NCBI GenBank assembly: GCA_025356615.1
Contig: JANXSH010000790.1
Location: forward strand, 1-13,606
Reading direction: 5' to 3'
Length of the DNA: 13,606 bases
Source: Planctomycetia bacterium
GTDB lineage: Bacteria; Planctomycetota; Planctomycetia; Gemmatales; Gemmataceae
Shown: positions 10,427 to 13,606 of the stretch, in pieces
Layout of the letters: every line of letters begins with the position of its first letter
How positions within the stretch are numbered: position 1 is the stretch's first letter
Translations under genes and position numbers: made by a program
Notes under the pieces: model-generated
The model's database searches: none
Told to the model about the DNA's origin: nothing
The model's input: only the letters and a program-made list of their open reading frames with translations

Positions 10427-13018
10427 ATGCTCGCGGTTCGCTCGGCCAACTCGGAACCCATCCCCGGCTACCAACTCCTCGAGCCGCTCGGTAAGGGCGG
10501 CTTCGGCGAGGTGTGGAAGTGCCAGGCCCCCGGCGGCATGCTGAAGGCCATCAAGTTCGTCAACGGCAACGACGAACTCGGCAACGGGGAGAACAACGCC
10601 GAGCAAGAACTCCGCGCGCTCGACAACATCAAGGGGTTACGCCACCCGTTCCTCCTGTCGATCGAGCGCGTCGAACTCGTCGCGGGCAACCTCGTCATCG
10701 TCAGCGAACTGGCGGACAAGAGCCTCCACGACCTGCTCCAGACCCACCGCGAGGCGGGGCGACCGGGCATCCCGCGCCCCGAAGCCCTGGCCTATATGTT
10801 CGAGGTCGCCGAGGTCCTCGACTTCCTCAACCAGGAGCATGCACTCCAGCACCTCGACATCAAGCCTCGAAACCTCTTCCTGGTTGGTCGGCACATCAAG
10901 GTGGCGGACTTCGGACTCGTCGCCAGCCTCTCGGAGGTCGGCACCCCGAACAACCCCCTGACCGGCATCACGCCGCTCTACGCTGCCCCGGAAATCTTCG
11001 ACGGCCACCCATCGCTTTTCAGCGACCAGTACAGCCTGGCGGTGTCCTACATCGAGATCCTGACCGGGGAGACGCCCTACAAGGCGCGCAACTCCCGCCA
11101 GCTCATGATGATGATCGCCACGACGGAACCGGACCTCGGGAAACTGCTCCAGGGCGACCGGGCCATCGTGGCCCGAGCCATGAGCAAGGATCCGCGCAAG
11201 CGTTACCCGTCGTGCATGGAATTCATCGACGCCTTGGCGACGGTGTCGCCCCCGGTAGGAAGTGGCGTCTACCGGGCGCGGACGACATCGATCGACGTGC
11301 CGATCGGCTCGCTGGGCGTTACGAAGAGCAACCTCCGGCCACCCTCCGGGCTATTCAGCCGCGAGAGCCGGATGGTCCCGGCGTTGCGCGGGATCGCAGC
11401 GGAGAGCGATCAACTGTTGCCGGGCTACCACCTGCAAGAGAGCCTCGGGCGGGGACCGTCGGGCGAGTTGTGGCGGGCGCGCGGCCCGCAGGGGACGCCG
11501 AAATTCGTCCGCATGATGACGCCGCCGGGCCTCAACGATCGGGGCGAGAATCCGCTCGACCTCCTGTGCCGAATCGACCACCCGATCGCCCCTCGCTGGG
11601 AAATCCTGCCCGGAGGGCCGGACCGCGTCGCGCTGGTGTGCGACGCCGGCGACTCGTCGCTCGCGCATCGCTTCAAGGAGTACCGCACGGCGGGCCAGCG
11701 CGGCATCCCCCGACTGGAGTTGATGGGCACGATGGGCGCGATCGCCCAGGGTCTCGACGAATTATACCACGACACGGGGTTGCAGCACCTCGGCCTCACC
11801 TCGAAGCACCTGGCGTTGCAGCACGGCGGGGCGCTACTCCTGGAGTTCGGCCTGGCCGAGTTGCTCTGGTTGCCCGCGAGCATCCAGCCCGCGACGATGA
11901 ACCCGCGTTACTCTTCGGGCGAGTTGCACGAGGGACTCATCAGCGATTCCTGCGACCAGTACAGCCTCGCGCTCATCTTCGCCGAACTCCTCGTCGGCGT
12001 CCACCCCTACCGCAACCTCAACGCCCGGCAACTGGCGTCCGCCCAACTGCGAGGGCAGCCGGACTTGTCGCTCTTGCCTGCGGCGGACCGTGGGGTCATC
12101 AGCAAGGCGCTGCAGGCCGACGCGGAGCGGCGCTTCCGAAGCTGCTCCGAGTTCATGCTGGCCCTCGAGGAGGGCCGCCAGCAGGCGGATCAAGTCACCG
12201 TCTCGGTCCCTGCGACGCAGACCGTCGCCCGCCAGGGGATGTCGGTGATGATGCCGTCGCTGTCTCTGGCGGCCCAGGCTCCCGTACCCGTGTCGGCCGT
12301 GGCCGCGCCGTGGCGATCGGCGATAGACGAGATCGTCACGGGGGCCGCACGCGGTTGCGAGATCCAGAACATCGGCCTCATCCACTACCGGTCTCAGCAG
12401 GGCCAGGGCATCGAACACCGCAGTTGGGTGCGACTGGCACCGGGGATGGCCCGGCTCAAGATGACGGGATTCCGCGAACAGTGGCAGGCCGAACTCGTCG
12501 GCGAGGCACCGTCGCGGTGGCGCTTCTTGTTGAGGAGCGAATCGAACTTCTGGGACCGCTGCCGGGGCATAGTATCGGGGCTGAGTGTGGATGTCCTCCT
12601 CGGCTCGCCCCAGCCGTCGAACGGCGACCTCACTCCGGTGCTGATCTCGATCACCCCCAAGGACTGCGCCCCCGCCAAGGCGGCCCAGTTGTTGAACGAC
12701 CTCGGCCCGAGCCTCCTGACGAGTTTGCAGGCGTACCTGAGCATCCAGAGCCGGCGCGAGGACCAGGAGCGATTCCCGGTCCAGCAGGTAGTTAGTTGGC
12801 AGATGCCTTTGGGCGGGCTGGCGGTGACGGCTCAACTCCGCGACATCGGCCGCAAGGGCATGGCGATGTACACCACGCAGCCGATCCAGCTCGGTAATGG
12901 CACCGTGAGCATCAGCCGAATGGCGTCCACGGCCACGCTCCAGGTGCCCGCCATCGTCCGCGATTGTGTCCCCGACGGCGAGGGGCGCTATCTGGTGGAG
13001 CTTGCCTTCGGGGCGTGA
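10427..13018 (+). CDS. Serine/threonine kinase with tandem pseudokinase and PilZ-like C-terminus
   Basis: The 863-residue cytoplasmic protein has no transmembrane segment, unlike most PknB-type kinases. Kinase domain 1 (15-272) has the glycine loop GKGGFGEVW (22-30), Lys43 in AIKF, catalytic Asp144 in HLDIKPRN, DFG at 161-163 and APE at 187-189, so it should be active. Domain 2 (334-580) has the same fold outline but has lost the key residues: Arg362 in place of the lysine, Gly456 for the catalytic Asp (HLGLTSKH), EFG at 473-475 for DFG, and no APE. It is a pseudokinase. A linker (585-625) leads to an unassigned region (626-770). A PilZ-like end follows, with RREDQERFPV (776-785) and DIGRKG (806-811) compared with the canonical RxxxR and DxSxxG. 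AGGAA eight bases upstream supports ATG 10427. Substrates are unknown. The position downstream of the protease pair suggests, but does not show, a link. Confidence 0.88.
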   Translation: MLAVRSANSEPIPGYQLLEPLGKGGFGEVWKCQAPGGMLKAIKFVNGNDELGNGENNAEQELRALDNIKGLRHPFLLSIERVELVAGNLVIVSELADKSLHDLLQTHREAGRPGIPRPEALAYMFEVAEVLDFLNQEHALQHLDIKPRNLFLVGRHIKVADFGLVASLSEVGTPNNPLTGITPLYAAPEIFDGHPSLFSDQYSLAVSYIEILTGETPYKARNSRQLMMMIATTEPDLGKLLQGDRAIVARAMSKDPRKRYPSCMEFIDALATVSPPVGSGVYRARTTSIDVPIGSLGVTKSNLRPPSGLFSRESRMVPALRGIAAESDQLLPGYHLQESLGRGPSGELWRARGPQGTPKFVRMMTPPGLNDRGENPLDLLCRIDHPIAPRWEILPGGPDRVALVCDAGDSSLAHRFKEYRTAGQRGIPRLELMGTMGAIAQGLDELYHDTGLQHLGLTSKHLALQHGGALLLEFGLAELLWLPASIQPATMNPRYSSGELHEGLISDSCDQYSLALIFAELLVGVHPYRNLNARQLASAQLRGQPDLSLLPAADRGVISKALQADAERRFRSCSEFMLALEEGRQQADQVTVSVPATQTVARQGMSVMMPSLSLAAQAPVPVSAVAAPWRSAIDEIVTGAARGCEIQNIGLIHYRSQQGQGIEHRSWVRLAPGMARLKMTGFREQWQAELVGEAPSRWRFLLRSESNFWDRCRGIVSGLSVDVLLGSPQPSNGDLTPVLISITPKDCAPAKAAQLLNDLGPSLLTSLQAYLSIQSRREDQERFPVQQVVSWQMPLGGLAVTAQLRDIGRKGMAMYTTQPIQLGNGTVSISRMASTATLQVPAIVRDCVPDGEGRYLVELAFGA

Positions 13019-13080
13019 GGCCGGAGGGGTGCCTGCGACTCCGTGCGGTCTTCCTCATCGCGGTCCGGCCCTTCGCGCGG

Positions 13081-13112
13081 TTGACAGACCTGCCCCGGCC
13101 CGCTAGTCTAAT
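13081..13112 (+). promoter_or_regulatory. Promoter of rpsR
   Basis: A perfect TTGACA (13081-13086) is followed at 17 bp by TAGTCT (13104-13109). An alternative TCTAAT (13107-13112) fits the -10 consensus better but needs a 20-bp spacer. The exact -10 is uncertain. Confidence 0.5.
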
Positions 13113-13153
13113 TCTTTCGCCTCCCCCCACGCCTAATAGGTCATCGACGACGT

Positions 13154-13396
13154 ATGGTTCGCAAGAAGCTCGGCCGAGGTCGGAAGAATCGCTGTCGTTT
13201 TTGCACGAAGGAAGGCTGCCCGCGGCCTGCCTTCGTGGATTACAAGGACGTCCCCACGCTCAAGAAGCTCACCACGAATCAGGGCAAGATGTTCAGCCGC
13301 AAGCGCTCGGGCAACTGCGCCGCGTTCCAGCGCGCGACCCAGGATGCCGTCAAGCGCGCTCGCTTCATGGCGCTGCTGCCCTATGTCGGCGAGTGA
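13154..13396 (+). CDS. rpsR: Small ribosomal subunit protein bS18, zinc-binding type
   Basis: This 80-residue basic protein is bS18 of the 30S subunit, which sits on the platform next to bS6 and contacts 16S rRNA. The diagnostic blocks are FVDYKDVPTLKKL, GKMFSRKRSGNCAAFQR and VKRARFMALLPY. Four cysteines (Cys14, Cys17, Cys22 and Cys55) form the zinc-ribbon (C+) variant, which many bacteria replace with a cysteine-free paralogue under zinc limitation. The length is typical. The start at ATG 13154 fits the family (MVRKKLGRGRKNRC). The nearest purine-rich site, AGG at 13138-13140, is rather far (13 nt), so initiation may depend little on Shine-Dalgarno pairing. The gene stands alone, without the usual rpsF, ssb or rplI neighbours, and has its own promoter and terminator. 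Confidence 0.95.
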   Translation: MVRKKLGRGRKNRCRFCTKEGCPRPAFVDYKDVPTLKKLTTNQGKMFSRKRSGNCAAFQRATQDAVKRARFMALLPYVGE

Positions 13397-13421
13397 GTCC
13401 GAACGTCTGCTCTCTCTCCGA

Positions 13422-13475
13422 GGGTCGCTCTCGCGCCGCCGGCATGCCCGGTCGCGCGTTGGCGACCCTTTTTTT
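13422..13475 (+). terminator. Intrinsic terminator of rpsR
   Basis: GGGTCGC (13422-13428) pairs with GCGACCC (13462-13468), with further inner GC-rich pairing (CGCGC with GCGCG, and a CCGG CATGC CCGG apex). Seven T residues follow directly (13469-13475). This is a textbook rho-independent terminator 26 bp after the stop codon. Confidence 0.88.
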
Positions 13476-13506
13476 ACATCAAAGCGGCTAACCACAGAGG
13501 CACAGA

Positions 13507-13606
13507 GGGCACAGAGCAATACACAGAACAGAAGAGGTAGATGGATCGATTCATTACCCGTCTTCCGTCTTTACCCTGTCTTCCATCTGTGTATTGCTCT
13601 GTGCCC
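13507..13606. repeat. Large inverted repeat at the window edge
   Basis: A perfect 21-bp inverted repeat has its left arm at 13507-13527 (GGGCACAGAGCAATACACAG...) and its right arm at 13586-13606. The 58-bp spacer is partly pyrimidine-rich. The left arm is preceded by iterated CACAGAG units (13492-13517, CCACAGAGG CACAGAGGG CACAGAG). The right end may continue outside the window. It looks like another dispersed palindromic element. No coding sequence is present in it. Confidence 0.75.

Noticed and set aside
10513..12795. Open frame of 760 codons overlapping the kinase gene in another frame
   Set aside because: Composition is dominated by Arg, Pro and Gly without motifs, while the overlapping frame has a complete kinase signature set.
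13485..13520. CACAGAG iterations as the start of a CRISPR array
   Set aside because: The units are 7-9 bases and directly adjacent, with no spacers of regular length and no cas genes.

Overview
The window looks like chromosomal DNA of a planctomycete, most likely Gemmataceae-like. This is inferred from gene content and style, not from a marker gene. The signs are very GC-rich coding sequence, a Uma2-family nuclease present in two copies, a secreted protein built of VTDAGL-type leucine-rich repeats, a large cytoplasmic serine/threonine kinase with extra domains, and dispersed palindromic repeats containing AGCC...AGCGA cores. No rRNA, tRNA, CRISPR array, transposase or phage gene was seen.

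Layout. (1) Positions 1-1315 are housekeeping: the 3' third of leuS, then mog (molybdopterin adenylyltransferase). (2) Positions 1358-3354 hold a duplicated cassette. Two Uma2 genes about 89% identical in protein each carry the same promoter-like leader and the same post-stop sequence. Between them lie a convergent DUF4926-type small gene and a 28-nt imperfect palindrome. A short coding remnant follows the second copy. (3) Positions 3531-5132 contain a minus-strand secreted LRR protein, preceded by a 163-bp element with 22-bp terminal inverted repeats and an 8-bp target-site duplication, apparently a MITE with a REP-like palindrome inside. (4) Positions 5133-10149 are the most unusual part. 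A minus-strand 819-aa protein joins a long N-terminal helical module and coiled coil to a Ro60/TROVE-like helical region and a VWA domain with a complete MIDAS. It is transcribed divergently from a plus-strand subtilisin-like protease that has no signal peptide but has a propeptide-like N-terminal domain. An 88-aa protein resembling a free-standing protease propeptide/inhibitor follows. A second REP-like palindrome separates the protease from this small gene, and the palindrome's right end may supply the small gene's -35 box. (5) Positions 10427-13018 encode an active kinase domain, a pseudokinase and a PilZ-like C-terminus in one chain. (6) Positions 13154-13396 encode ribosomal protein bS18 in its four-cysteine form, with a strong intrinsic terminator. 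The window ends inside another inverted repeat.

How the genes may work together (inference). Protease plus separate inhibitor-like protein reads as a controlled proteolysis pair. The divergent VWA/TROVE-like protein could be its sensor or scaffold, possibly with an RNA ligand, and the kinase could add phospho- or c-di-GMP control. This resembles multi-gene conflict or stress-response loci that combine VWA proteins with peptidases, but no such link is proven here. leuS, mog and rpsR look unconnected to it.
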